A DNA stretch of 64,000 nucleotides, from positions 62,001-126,000 of the forward strand of contig JAKSRG010000001.1 of the NCBI GenBank assembly GCA_024403735.1, written 5' to 3'. Positions 8,353 to 17,661 of this stretch are shown here, in pieces. Source of the DNA: Clostridia bacterium (GTDB taxonomy: Bacteria > Bacillota > Clostridia > Saccharofermentanales > Saccharofermentanaceae). The notes below the pieces were generated by a model that ran no database searches, had not been told where the DNA came from, and saw only the letters and a list, made by a program, of their open reading frames with translations. The position numbers and the translations under genes were made by a program. Position 1 is the stretch's first letter. The number at the start of each line of letters is the position of its first letter.

Positions 8353-9078
8353 ATGGAAATAAAAGATGTTGTCAATAAGGCATTGAAAGCCAAGCTTAAA
8401 GAGGCTGGATTTAAGACGAAGGGAATGGACTGGTGGAAGCCAATTGATGGGGGATACTTAATGGTTCACCATAAGAAGTCTGTAGCAAATAATGGCGCTA
8501 ATGGTTTTCACTCTGAGGTGTTGATATTCGCTATTGCTGATTATGAGCTAACTGAAAGTGTTAAAGAGATATGGTTGTCATATCAGATCGATAATATTAC
8601 ATTGAGAGATTTAGTTCCTGAATATGGATACTTTACTGAAGGAATGACTAACCACTATTTTGATATTGATCTTTATACTAAATGTCCTATGAGTGGTAAA
8701 GAATATACAGGAGATGATTGGGTTAATATTGTTGGCGATATCTTTGATAGTTATCTGATTCCCTTTTTAGAAAAAGTCAAAAGTTGTAATGAATTCGAGG
8801 TTTGTAAGAGTGAATTGACTAAAAAACGTTATTCTAAATCTTTAGGTATTTATTCATTCTTTTTATGTAGTATGCGTTCAGGTATGTTTGAGAACAATAT
8901 CCCTGGATATGTAGAGAGCTTTAGAAATGGTATGTATTCACTCGAAGAAGCTAATAATCATTTGGAATTGACTGATAGGTTTTTGAACCTTTATAGTGAG
9001 AACTATAGGAAGAGATATGAGACTTCAATCAGAAAGTTTATCGAGGAGGTATTAAAACAAGCGCAGGAGAAAACTTGA
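8353..9078 (+). CDS. Hypothetical protein, DUF4304-like
   Basis: This is a 241-residue soluble protein without signal peptide or membrane segment. The opening, with LKAKLKEAGFKTKGMDWWK and a following mixed strand pattern, resembles the DUF4304 family, whose function is unknown. I am not certain of the assignment. It lies 4 bases after the P-loop kinase gene and has no clear ribosome site of its own, so it may be translationally coupled. No catalytic motif is visible. Confidence 0.5.
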   Translation: MEIKDVVNKALKAKLKEAGFKTKGMDWWKPIDGGYLMVHHKKSVANNGANGFHSEVLIFAIADYELTESVKEIWLSYQIDNITLRDLVPEYGYFTEGMTNHYFDIDLYTKCPMSGKEYTGDDWVNIVGDIFDSYLIPFLEKVKSCNEFEVCKSELTKKRYSKSLGIYSFFLCSMRSGMFENNIPGYVESFRNGMYSLEEANNHLELTDRFLNLYSENYRKRYETSIRKFIEEVLKQAQEKT

Positions 9079-9114
9079 GTAAAAGTAAGGTTCACTTATG
9101 TCAATTAAATCAAA

Positions 9115-9156
9115 CTATAAGAAAAGGGATGACCAAGATTGTTCTCGGTCATCCCT
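9115..9156 (-). terminator. Intrinsic terminator of carB
   Basis: AGGGATGACC (9125-9134) pairs with GGTCATCCCT (9147-9156). Read on the minus strand the stem is followed by TTTTCTTAT. It stands between the convergent genes. Confidence 0.85.
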
Positions 9157-9183
9157 GATTGATTCTAGGAATTTTACTAGCAA

Positions 9184-12100
9184 TTACTCAATGCAAGCGT
9201 GGATTTCCTGGAGTGACTTAACTCCAATTTCGCCTTCCTTGATAACTGTGTAGATACCATCAGCTGTTGCCTTACATGCAGCCATTGTTGTCATGTATGG
9301 AACTCTAGCCTTAATAGCTGTCTTACGAACATAAGAGTCATCGAATGACTTCTCAGCACCCTGAGCAGGTGTGTTGATGATGAGCTGGATGTTACCATTC
9401 ATAACTTCATCAACGATGTTTGGACGGCCTTCCTGCATCTTGTTAATTCTTGTAGACTTAATGCCGTTAGCAACGAGGAGTTCATGTGTGCTGCCTGTAG
9501 CAACAATCTTGAAACCACACTCTTCAAACTTCTTAGCAACTTCAACAAGCTCTGGCTTATCCTTGTTACTTACTGTGAAGAGAACTGTACCCTCTGTTGG
9601 GAGCTTGGACTGTGTAGCTTCCTGAGCCTTGAAGAATGCTTCGCCAACATCTGTTGAAAGACCAAGAACCTCACCAGTTGAACGCATCTCAGGTCCAAGA
9701 ACAGGGTCAACCTCCTGGAACATGTTGAATGGGAATACAGCTTCCTTAACACCATAGTACTTAGGATGAACTTCCTTCATGCCTTCGATAGGTGAAGAAG
9801 CGCCTGTAAGTTCGCGTGTCATGATCTGAGTAGCGAGCTTAACCATCTTAACGTTACATACCTTAGATACGAGTGGTACTGTACGTGAAGCACGTGGGTT
9901 AGCCTCGAGAACGTATACCTTGTTATCTTCGATTGCGTACTGCATGTTCATGAGACCTTCAACGCCCATTTCTTCAGCAATCTTTCTTGTGTATTCCTTG
10001 ATTGTCTCAACGAGATCAGCAGGAATATTCTTAGAAGGGAGGATACAAGCTGAGTCACCTGAGTGAACACCTGCAAGCTCAATGTGCTCCATTACAGCTG
10101 GAACATAAGCGTGCTTACCATCAGCGATAGCATCAGCTTCGCACTCTGTAGCGTGACGGAGGAATCTATCGATAAGGATAGGACGATCTGGTGTAACACC
10201 AACAGCTGCTGCCATGTAGAGCTTAAGGCTATCTGGGTTATCAACAACTTCCATACCACGACCACCAAGAACGTATGAAGGACGTACCATTACTGGGTAA
10301 CCAATCTCATCAGCAATCTTGAGAGCATCCTCAACAGTTACAGCCATACCAGCCTCTGGCATAGGGATGTTGAGCTTCTCCATCATTGCACGGAAGAGGT
10401 CACGGTCCTCTGCCATATCAATAACTTCTGGTGAAGTACCGAGGATGTTTACGCCGTTCTTCTTAAGATCGTTAGCGAGGTTAAGAGGTGTCTGACCACC
10501 GAACTGAGCGATAACACCAACTGGCTTTTCTTTCTTATAGATACTGAGTACATCCTCAAGTGTGAGTGGCTCGAAGTAGAGCTTATCAGATGTATCGTAG
10601 TCTGTAGAAACTGTCTCTGGGTTACAGTTAACGATGATTGTCTCGAAGCCCATTTCCTTAAGAGCAAATGCAGCGTGTACGCAGCAGTAGTCAAATTCGA
10701 TACCCTGACCGATTCTGTTAGGACCACCACCAAGAATCATTACCTTTGGCTTATCTGTATTGATTGTAGATTTGTCTTCTACATTGTATGTTGAGTAGTA
10801 GTAAGCACTATCTTCTGTACCTGATACATGTACGCCTTCCCATGCTTCTACAACACCGATTGCTTTTCTTGCATTTCTGATTTCATCTTCAGTAACATTT
10901 AAAATCTGACTTAAATACTTATCTGAGAAACCATCCTTCTTAGCCTGTGTAAGAGCTTTAGCTTCTGGAACCTTACCCTTATTAGCCATAAGAGTTTCTT
11001 CTTCCTCAACTAATTCCTTCATCTGCTCAATGAACCAATGCTTAATCTTTGTAAGCTCGAAGAGTTCATCTACTGTAGCGCCCTTACGAAGAGCTTCATA
11101 CATAAGGAACTGTCTTTCTGATGTAGCAATTGTAAGTCTCTGAAGAAGTTCTTCCTTTGAAAGCTCATTGAAGTTCTTAGCAAAGCCAAGACCATAACGA
11201 CCTGTCTCAAGAGATCTGATTGCCTTCTGGAAAGCTTCCTTGTATGTTTTACCGATACTCATAACTTCACCTACGGCTCTCATCTGAGTACCAAGCTTAT
11301 CTTCAACGCCCTTGAACTTTTCAAATGCCCAACGAGCGAATTTGATTACTACATAATCTCCATCTGGAACATACTTATCAAGTGTACCGTACTTACCACA
11401 CTCAATATCCTTAAGTGTAAGTCCTGTTGCAAGCATAGCTGATACTAAAGCGATAGGGAAACCTGTTGCCTTAGAAGCAAGTGCTGATGATCTTGATGTT
11501 CTTGGGTTAATCTCGATAACTACTACTCTACCTGTCTGTGTATTACGAGCGAACTGTACGTTAGTACCACCGATAACCTGTACCTTATCTACAATCTTAT
11601 ATGCCTGTCTCTGGAGTTCCTTCTGAACATCTTCTGGAATTGTAAGCATAGGAGCTGAACAGAATGAATCACCTGTATGAACACCAACTGGGTCAATGTT
11701 CTCGATGAAACATACTGTAATCATGTTTCCTTCGCAGTCTCTTACAACTTCGAGCTCGAGCTCTTCCCATCCACCAATGTACTCCTCTACAAGTACCTGG
11801 CCAACGAGTGAAGCCTGGAAACCTCTCTCTGCTACAACCTTAAGTTCTTCTTTATTATATACGATACCACCACCTGTACCGCCCATTGTGTATGCTGGAC
11901 GAAGTACAACTGGATATCCAAGCTTATCAGCAATTGCAAGAGCCTCATCTACATTGTATGAAATCTCAGATGCTGCCATCTCAATACCAAGCTCATCCAT
12001 AGTATTCTTGAACTCGATACGGTCCTCACCACGCTCGATAGCGTCAACCTGAACACCGATAACCTTTACGTTGTACTTATCAAGTACACCTGTCTGATAA

Positions 12101-12405
12101 AGCTCAGAACAAAGGTTAAGACCTGACTGGCCACCAAGGTTAGGGAGGAGTGCGTCTGGACGCTCCTTCTCGATAATCTGCTCAAGTCTCTTAACGTTCA
12201 ATGGCTCGATGTAAGTAATATCAGCAATCTCTGGGTCTGTCATAATTGTTGCAGGGTTTGAGTTAACAAGAACAATCTGATAACCAAGATTACGAAGTGC
12301 CTTACAAGCCTGAGTACCTGAGTAGTCGAACTCACAAGCCTGACCAATGATAATTGGACCAGAACCGATGATCAAAACTTTCTTAATGTCTTCTCTTTTA
12401 CTCAT
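9184..12405 (-). CDS. carB: Carbamoyl-phosphate synthase large subunit
   Basis: At 1073 residues this is the standard CarB length. It shows duplicated halves: N-terminal KKVLIIGSGPIIIGQACEFD and the matching ILGGGPNRIGQGIEFDYCC near residue 560, each followed by an ATP-grasp domain, with an oligomerisation region between and an MGS-like allosteric domain after about residue 940. It makes carbamoyl phosphate from glutamine-derived ammonia, bicarbonate and two ATP for pyrimidines and arginine. An in-frame ATG at 12420 overlaps the ribosome site: GGAGG lies 8 bases before the ATG at 12405, which I take as the start. No carA is adjacent. A leader with a small ORF and a terminator precedes it. Confidence 0.97.
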   Translation of the reverse strand: MSKREDIKKVLIIGSGPIIIGQACEFDYSGTQACKALRNLGYQIVLVNSNPATIMTDPEIADITYIEPLNVKRLEQIIEKERPDALLPNLGGQSGLNLCSELYQTGVLDKYNVKVIGVQVDAIERGEDRIEFKNTMDELGIEMAASEISYNVDEALAIADKLGYPVVLRPAYTMGGTGGGIVYNKEELKVVAERGFQASLVGQVLVEEYIGGWEELELEVVRDCEGNMITVCFIENIDPVGVHTGDSFCSAPMLTIPEDVQKELQRQAYKIVDKVQVIGGTNVQFARNTQTGRVVVIEINPRTSRSSALASKATGFPIALVSAMLATGLTLKDIECGKYGTLDKYVPDGDYVVIKFARWAFEKFKGVEDKLGTQMRAVGEVMSIGKTYKEAFQKAIRSLETGRYGLGFAKNFNELSKEELLQRLTIATSERQFLMYEALRKGATVDELFELTKIKHWFIEQMKELVEEEETLMANKGKVPEAKALTQAKKDGFSDKYLSQILNVTEDEIRNARKAIGVVEAWEGVHVSGTEDSAYYYSTYNVEDKSTINTDKPKVMILGGGPNRIGQGIEFDYCCVHAAFALKEMGFETIIVNCNPETVSTDYDTSDKLYFEPLTLEDVLSIYKKEKPVGVIAQFGGQTPLNLANDLKKNGVNILGTSPEVIDMAEDRDLFRAMMEKLNIPMPEAGMAVTVEDALKIADEIGYPVMVRPSYVLGGRGMEVVDNPDSLKLYMAAAVGVTPDRPILIDRFLRHATECEADAIADGKHAYVPAVMEHIELAGVHSGDSACILPSKNIPADLVETIKEYTRKIAEEMGVEGLMNMQYAIEDNKVYVLEANPRASRTVPLVSKVCNVKMVKLATQIMTRELTGASSPIEGMKEVHPKYYGVKEAVFPFNMFQEVDPVLGPEMRSTGEVLGLSTDVGEAFFKAQEATQSKLPTEGTVLFTVSNKDKPELVEVAKKFEECGFKIVATGSTHELLVANGIKSTRINKMQEGRPNIVDEVMNGNIQLIINTPAQGAEKSFDDSYVRKTAIKARVPYMTTMAACKATADGIYTVIKEGEIGVKSLQEIHACIE

Positions 12406-12446
12406 TATGTAAACCTCCATATATATTATTTTTGTTTTTCACGCTA

Positions 12447-12477
12447 ATAAAAAAGCCAGTATTAAAAAATACTGACT
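12447..12477 (-). terminator. Leader terminator (attenuator) upstream of carB
   Basis: On the minus strand AGTCAGTATT (12477-12468), a TTTT loop and AATACTGGCT (12463-12454) form a 10-base-pair stem followed by TTTTT. It lies inside the carB 5' leader, 8 bases after the stop of a 30-codon ORF and about 40 before the carB start. It can only act as an attenuator for carB. Confidence 0.8.
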
Positions 12478-12485
12478 TCCAAAAA

Positions 12486-12578
12486 TCAAAAAGAACAACT
12501 ACAAAAAGTAGAAGCAATAGAAACAAGTGAAGAAGTAAGGTCAATCGCCATATGCTGCTTCTGTGGTAAGTGCTCCAT
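12486..12578 (-). CDS. Putative 30-codon leader peptide of carB
   Basis: A 30-codon ORF starts at an ATG 5 bases after AGGAGG (12589-12584) and stops with TGA 8 bases before the attenuator stem. The second half is serine- and phenylalanine/cysteine-rich. It is encoded by a T-rich stretch: I count 32 T in the 55 bases 12540-12486. A T-rich leader ORF running up to a terminator before a pyrimidine gene is the arrangement of E. coli pyrBI, where UTP-dependent pausing controls attenuation. The ORF contains no arginine codon, which argues against arginine-sensing. An overlapping Leu-rich frame from an ATG at 12583 exists but abuts the ribosome site. Translation is unproven. Confidence 0.55.
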   Translation of the reverse strand: MEHLPQKQHMAIDLTSSLVSIASTFCSCSF

Positions 12579-12620
12579 TGCATCCTCCTGTAATATGTTT
12601 GTAATATAATCCTGTCAAAT

Positions 12621-12648
12621 ATTATAAAGAAAATCTTGGATTCGTAAA
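12621..12648 (-). promoter_or_regulatory. Putative carB promoter
   Basis: On the minus strand TTTACG (12648-12643), 16 bases, then perfect TATAAT (12626-12621). The predicted start near 12614 leaves a leader of about 210 bases containing the small ORF with its ribosome site and the attenuator. A second TTGACA (12618-12613) followed by TATTAC would start inside that ribosome site and fits less well. Confidence 0.55.
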
Positions 12649-12671
12649 GTATAAATTTGGTGATATTTGCA

Positions 12672-12701
12672 AAAAGTTTTTGAGAAAAGTTCAAAAAAGT
12701 T
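12672..12701. other. Three AAAAGTT repeats between the divergent carB and ileS promoters
   Basis: AAAAGTT occurs at 12672, 12685 and 12695. A matching inverted copy, CGAACTTTTG, lies at 12813-12822 beyond the ileS promoter. This could be an operator or simply AT-rich intergenic DNA. Confidence 0.25.
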
Positions 12702-12750
12702 CGCGTTAATGTTTTATTCCTTATTTTTGAATGTGGTTTCAGCTAAGACC

Positions 12751-12780
12751 TTGACTTTATCGAAAATTAATTATTATAAT
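12751..12780 (+). promoter_or_regulatory. Putative ileS promoter
   Basis: TTGACT (12751-12756) and TATAAT (12775-12780) are 18 bases apart. The transcript would begin near 12787, giving a leader of about 110 bases. That leader shows no T-box features. Confidence 0.65.
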
Positions 12781-12896
12781 AACTAGTCAGTTTATGCTTT
12801 TAGGCGTATTCTGCGAACTTTTGTTGAGCTGATTGTTTTCGATTAGTTTAATAATGTTTTTAATTATAGATATTTTATTAGGAAGGTGACCTATTT

Positions 12897-15800
12897 ATGT
12901 ATAAAAAAGTATCTAGCGATATGAATTTTATCGATCGCGAAAAAGAAGTATTAGAGTTCTGGAAAGAGAATGACATCTATAAGAAGTCAATTAGAGCTCC
13001 AAAAGATGGTGCTCCAACATTCACACTTTATGATGGTCCACCAACTGCAAATGGTATGCCACATATTGGACATATTAAGACACGTGTAATCAAGGATTTG
13101 ATCCCTAGATTCTATGCAATGAAGGGTGCTAGCGTTACTTTTAAGGCTGGTTGGGATACACATGGCCTTCCAGTTGAGCTCGAAGTAGAGAAGTTGCTCG
13201 GAATTAACGGTAAGCCACAGATTGAAGATTATGGTGTAGAGCCATTCATCAAGAAGTGTAAGGAATCTGTTTGGAAGTATAAGGACGAGTGGGAGCACAT
13301 GTCTGACCGTGTTGGTTTCTGGGCTGATATGGAGAACCCATACGTAACATATGATAACAACTATATTGAGTCTGAGTGGTGGGCTCTTAAGACAATTTGG
13401 GATAAGGGAATGCTCTACAAGGGTCACAAGATTGTTCCTTACTGCCCACGTTGTGGTACAGCTCTTTCATCACACGAAGTAGCTCAGGGTTATAAGTGCG
13501 TTAAGGAGAATTCAGTATTCGTTAGATTTAAGGTTAAGGGTGAGGAGAATACATACCTTGCTGCATGGACAACAACACCATGGACACTTCCTTCTAACGT
13601 TGCTCTCTGCGTGTCACCAACAGATGAGTATTCATTGATTAAGGTTTCTACAGATCTTGATGGTTCAGAGAAGGATGTATATTACTACATGGCTTCAACT
13701 CTTGTTGCTACACTTTTCGAGAACTACGAGACAGTTAAGACAATGAAGGGTAATGAGCTCTGCGGTATCGAGTATGAGCCACTCCTTCCATATGCTGATG
13801 AGGAACTCAAGGCTTCTAAGAAGAAGAGCCACTATGTAGTATCTGATTCATATGTAACAATGAGCGATGGTACAGGTATCGTACATATTGCTCCTGCATT
13901 CGGTGAAGACGATGCTAGAGTAGGTCGTACAAATGATCTTCCATTCATTCAGCTCGTTAAGGAAGATGGTAAGCTTCCAGAGTGCTGTGGTGAGTTTGCT
14001 GGTCTTTTTGTTAAGGACGCAGATCCACTCGTAATTAAGAAGCTCAACATGGAGGCTAAGCTCCTTAAGAAGATGCCTTATGAGCATGATTATCCATTCT
14101 GCTGGAGATGTGATACTCCACTTATTTACTATGCTAGATCAACATGGTTCATTGAGATGAGCAAGATGAAGGATCAGCTCCTTGCTTCTAATAGAATGGT
14201 TAACTGGTATCCGGAGACAATCAGAGATGGTCGTATGGGTAACTTCCTCGAGAACGTAGTTGACTGGGGTATCTCACGTGAGCGTTATTGGGGTACACCA
14301 CTTCCAGTATGGGAGTGTGAGTGTGGTCACCGTCATTGCATCGGTTCTATTGAAGAACTTAAGAGCATGAGTGATGACTGTCCAGAAGATATCGAGCTTC
14401 ATAAGCCATATGTTGATAACGTTCATCTCAAGTGCCCAGAGTGTGGTGGTAAGATGACACGTGTTAACGAAGTTATCGACTGTTGGTTCGATTCAGGTGC
14501 AATGCCATTTGCTCAGTATCACTATCCATTTGAGAACAAAGAGTTCTTTGATTCACACTATCCATGTGATTTCATTTCAGAGGCTCTCGACCAGACAAGA
14601 GGTTGGTTCTATTCTCTTATCGCTATTTCAACAGTTCTCTTCGGTAGAGCTCCATTTAAGAACTGTATCGTAATGGGTCTTGTACAGGATGAGAATGGTG
14701 TCAAGATGAGTAAGCATAAGGGTAACGTTGTATCTCCTTGGGATATCCTTAATAACCAGGGTGCTGATGCAGCTCGTTGGTACTTCTATAGTGCTAATGC
14801 TCCTTGGCTTTCAAATAGATTCTCACATGATTATGTAAAAGAGGGTCAGAGAAAGTTCATGGGTACTCTTTGGAATACATATGCGTTCTACATCATGTAT
14901 GCTGAGATTGATAAGTTTAATCCTAATGAGCACACACTTGATACATCATCACTTTGTGTAATGGATAAGTGGGTTCTCTCAAGACTTAACTCAATCATCA
15001 AGACAGTTAATGAGAAGATGTACGCATATGACATCACTTCAGCAGCTCGTGCAATTCAGGATTTCACAGATGAACTTTCTAACTGGTATGTTCGTCGTTG
15101 TCGTGATCGTTTCTGGGCTGGTGAGATGACAAAGGATAAGTCTGATGCATTTATGACTCTCTACACAGTTCTTGATAAGTTCTCAAGACTTGTAGCTCCA
15201 TTTGTTCCATTCGTAACAGAGTCTATCTATCAGAACCTCGTTCGTACAGTAAGTCCTGATGCTCCTCTTTCAATCCACATGTGTGATTGTCCAGAAGTTG
15301 ATGAGAGCCTCATTGATAGCGAACTCGAGAAGAAGATGACACTTATTCAGAATGTAGTTGCTCTTGGTAATGCTGCTAGAAATGCTGCTTCAATGAAGAT
15401 TAGACAGCCACTTTCTGATGTATATGTTGTTGCTGATACAGATCTCAATGAAGAGTATGGCGCAATTGTTTGTGGTGAGCTTAATGTAAGAAATATTAAG
15501 TTCCTCGCTGATGCTGGTGAACTCGTTGATTATAAGCTTAAGCCACAGCTCAGAACATGCGGTAGAAAGTTCGGTCCAAAGCTCAACGCAGCTAAGGAAG
15601 TAATCGCTAACTTGAATGGTAAGGAAATTCTTGCAGCCGTTAAGAATGGTCCTGTTACAATCACTGTTGATGGTGAAGCATTCGAGATGGTTGAGGAAGA
15701 TTTCATTGTAGAGACAGTTCAGCCAGAAGGTCTTTCAACTCAGGTTGATAAGGGTGTTACAGTTGCTCTTAACATCGTTCTTACTGATGAGCTTATCGAG

Positions 15801-16046
15801 GATGGTTTCGTAAGAGAAATGATCTCTAAGATCCAGAACCTCCGTAAGGATTCAGACTTCGAAGTTACAGATCGTATCACACTTACATATAGCGGCAACG
15901 ATAAGATTGCTTCAATCATTGAGAAGAAGAAGGATGCAATTGCATCTGTAGTTCTTGCAACATCTATTGAAGCTGCTCCATCAGAGAATGGTACAGAAGT
16001 ATCAATCAATGGTGAGAAGGTATTCTTCGCTATTGCAAAGGCTTGA
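12897..16046 (+). CDS. ileS: Isoleucyl-tRNA synthetase (long, eukaryote-like type)
   Basis: This is a 1049-residue class I synthetase. It has PHIGH at residues 55-59, the KMSKH loop at 603-607, a CP1 editing domain containing WTTTPWTLPSN, a CPRC motif near residue 181 and an internal CXCXXXXC/CPEC zinc region near 475-520. Length and the opening FIDREKEVLEFWKENDIYKK place it with the long IleS2/eukaryote-like class rather than the 930-residue E. coli type. This class is known for lower mupirocin sensitivity. GGAAGGTGACC precedes the start. It charges tRNA-Ile and edits valine. It is divergent from carB and has its own promoter. Confidence 0.95.
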   Translation: MYKKVSSDMNFIDREKEVLEFWKENDIYKKSIRAPKDGAPTFTLYDGPPTANGMPHIGHIKTRVIKDLIPRFYAMKGASVTFKAGWDTHGLPVELEVEKLLGINGKPQIEDYGVEPFIKKCKESVWKYKDEWEHMSDRVGFWADMENPYVTYDNNYIESEWWALKTIWDKGMLYKGHKIVPYCPRCGTALSSHEVAQGYKCVKENSVFVRFKVKGEENTYLAAWTTTPWTLPSNVALCVSPTDEYSLIKVSTDLDGSEKDVYYYMASTLVATLFENYETVKTMKGNELCGIEYEPLLPYADEELKASKKKSHYVVSDSYVTMSDGTGIVHIAPAFGEDDARVGRTNDLPFIQLVKEDGKLPECCGEFAGLFVKDADPLVIKKLNMEAKLLKKMPYEHDYPFCWRCDTPLIYYARSTWFIEMSKMKDQLLASNRMVNWYPETIRDGRMGNFLENVVDWGISRERYWGTPLPVWECECGHRHCIGSIEELKSMSDDCPEDIELHKPYVDNVHLKCPECGGKMTRVNEVIDCWFDSGAMPFAQYHYPFENKEFFDSHYPCDFISEALDQTRGWFYSLIAISTVLFGRAPFKNCIVMGLVQDENGVKMSKHKGNVVSPWDILNNQGADAARWYFYSANAPWLSNRFSHDYVKEGQRKFMGTLWNTYAFYIMYAEIDKFNPNEHTLDTSSLCVMDKWVLSRLNSIIKTVNEKMYAYDITSAARAIQDFTDELSNWYVRRCRDRFWAGEMTKDKSDAFMTLYTVLDKFSRLVAPFVPFVTESIYQNLVRTVSPDAPLSIHMCDCPEVDESLIDSELEKKMTLIQNVVALGNAARNAASMKIRQPLSDVYVVADTDLNEEYGAIVCGELNVRNIKFLADAGELVDYKLKPQLRTCGRKFGPKLNAAKEVIANLNGKEILAAVKNGPVTITVDGEAFEMVEEDFIVETVQPEGLSTQVDKGVTVALNIVLTDELIEDGFVREMISKIQNLRKDSDFEVTDRITLTYSGNDKIASIIEKKKDAIASVVLATSIEAAPSENGTEVSINGEKVFFAIAKA

Positions 16047-16074
16047 TTATATAAATATATAATTGGTTAGTTTA

Positions 16075-16114
16075 GGTTGGGGAAGTCCTGATTCTCAGGG
16101 CTTTCCCATTAACC
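16075..16114 (+). terminator. Hairpin after ileS (possible terminator)
   Basis: GGGGAAGTCCTGA pairs with TCAGGGCTTTCCC, extended by GGTT/AACC. The stem is strong, but only ATATTT follows instead of a T-run, so termination is uncertain. Confidence 0.5.
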
Positions 16115-16138
16115 ATATTTAGAGAGGATTAGTGAAAT

Positions 16139-16852
16139 ATGCTTTTTAGCTTATTGAATAGTGGCATTAGTGACCCTAAAGAGATTGCTTTTGTGATTAT
16201 TATGTATTTTCTTGCATTGTCTTTGGCTTTCGCAGGACATGAGTTCGCACATGCGTTCTCAGCACATTTATTAGGTGATGATACAGCTAAGAATTTAGGT
16301 CGTATGACACTTAATCCACTAGCTCATATTGATTTAAAAGGAATGATTTTTCTCATTCTTTTAGGCTTTGGTTGGGGTAAGCCAGTACCAGTAAATCCTG
16401 GCAATTACGATAAACTAAAAAGCAAGAAGCTATCTAATGTTATTGTTGATTTATCGGGTGTTTTCGCGAACTTCATAATGGCATTGATTGCAGCTATTGT
16501 GTATGTTTTGATTGCTGCATTAACTGACCATTCAATTATTTGGTTTAGTCTTATCAGACAGTTTTTATCAATCTTCCATGCAATTAATCTTACACTTTTA
16601 GGTTTTAACCTTATTCCAATTCCGCCTCTTGATGGATTTAATTTCTGGGTAGGTGTATTGCCAGTAAGATTTAGATACAGCAATTTCTTCCGTAAGTATG
16701 TGCAGTTTGCTCCGATGATTTTGTTTGGTTTAATCATATTGGGTATGCTTATTAGATTGTCAGCCTTGTCATTGATAATTGAATTCATTTCTTGGCCGTT
16801 TGAGAAAGTTATTGAATTGATTTGTTCATTGATTTTAATGTTGATTAATTGA
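16139..16852 (+). CDS. Site-2 protease-like M50 membrane metalloprotease
   Basis: This is a 237-residue membrane protein. A zinc-binding HEFAH lies in the first helix region (about residues 31-35). The second family motif NLIPIPPLDGF at about 160-170 supplies the zinc-binding aspartate. Hydrophobic segments surround both. It has no PDZ domain, so it belongs to the small FPN/rhomboid-like M50 group and not to RseP. Such genes commonly precede scpA-scpB in Clostridia, as here. An AGAGAGGATTAG site precedes the ATG. The natural substrate is unknown. Confidence 0.85.
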   Translation: MLFSLLNSGISDPKEIAFVIIMYFLALSLAFAGHEFAHAFSAHLLGDDTAKNLGRMTLNPLAHIDLKGMIFLILLGFGWGKPVPVNPGNYDKLKSKKLSNVIVDLSGVFANFIMALIAAIVYVLIAALTDHSIIWFSLIRQFLSIFHAINLTLLGFNLIPIPPLDGFNFWVGVLPVRFRYSNFFRKYVQFAPMILFGLIILGMLIRLSALSLIIEFISWPFEKVIELICSLILMLIN

Positions 16853-16893
16853 TTGATTGATGTATCACACTATTATTTGAAAGGAGAAAGCAG

Positions 16894-17661
16894 ATGTCAG
16901 AGAATGTTAGTCTTAAGCCTGATTTGAAGATCAGACATTTTGAAGGTCCTCTTGACCTGCTTTTTCATTTGATAGAGAAGAATGATATTGATATTTACGA
17001 TATTCCAATATCTGAAGTAACTGCACAGTACATGGAGCATCTTGATAAGATGCAGAAACTCGATATGGAAGTAGCTTCTGACTTCATTGTAATGGCAGCC
17101 ACACTCGTTCATATCAAGTCTAGGATGTTAATTCCGAATAACAGATTTGATGATACAACTGATGAGGAAGACCCTCGTGAAGAATTGGTAATCAGTCTTT
17201 TGAGATACAAAAGAGCTAAGTTTCTTGCAGGTGAACTTAAGACTAGACATTCTGAATTCTCGAATTGCTATTATCGAGTTCCATCAACAGCTAAGTCTCT
17301 TGATATCGAGTTCGAAGCTCCACCTCAAGAGTTTGATCCTAAGATGTTTGATGAAGCAGTAGATGCAGTATGTAAGCGAAATGAGATTAGATTTGCTGAT
17401 ATCTCATCAAAGATTACTCACATTCTTAAGCGAGATAAGTTATCTGTAAGAGAACGAATGAAGAGCGTATGGAATTCTATTACCAAGCGCGGAAAGATGT
17501 TTTTCCATGAGCTCTTTGCGGGTAAGAAAGTCGATAAAATTGATAGAATAGTTGGTTTTCTAGCAGTTCTTGAGTTATTAAGAAGCGACAAGATTTGCGC
17601 TGAGCAGAAGAAACCATTTGATGTAATACTTCTTGAAGAAAAGAGAAAGGGGGAAGCTTAA
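16894..17661 (+). CDS. scpA: Segregation and condensation protein A
   Basis: This is a 255-residue kleisin. The N-terminus IRHFEGPLDLLFHLIEKNDIDI is the ScpA signature that binds the SMC neck. MLIPN and the winged-helix C-terminus (FLAVLELLRSDKI) bind the SMC head. With SMC and ScpB it forms the chromosome-condensing ring. AAAGGAGAAAG precedes the ATG. Its stop abuts the scpB start with no gap, giving translational coupling. Confidence 0.95.
   Translation: MSENVSLKPDLKIRHFEGPLDLLFHLIEKNDIDIYDIPISEVTAQYMEHLDKMQKLDMEVASDFIVMAATLVHIKSRMLIPNNRFDDTTDEEDPREELVISLLRYKRAKFLAGELKTRHSEFSNCYYRVPSTAKSLDIEFEAPPQEFDPKMFDEAVDAVCKRNEIRFADISSKITHILKRDKLSVRERMKSVWNSITKRGKMFFHELFAGKKVDKIDRIVGFLAVLELLRSDKICAEQKKPFDVILLEEKRKGEA

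Noticed and set aside
9184..12420. carB start at 12420
   Set aside because: That ATG overlaps the GGAGG that serves the ATG at 12405, and the protein then has the standard 1073 residues.
12406..12620. PyrR-binding attenuator before carB
   Set aside because: I find no PyrR anti-antiterminator loop consensus in the leader and only one clear terminator stem.
12781..12896. T-box leader of ileS
   Set aside because: The leader is only about 110 bases, lacks the conserved T-box sequence, and has no terminator stem.
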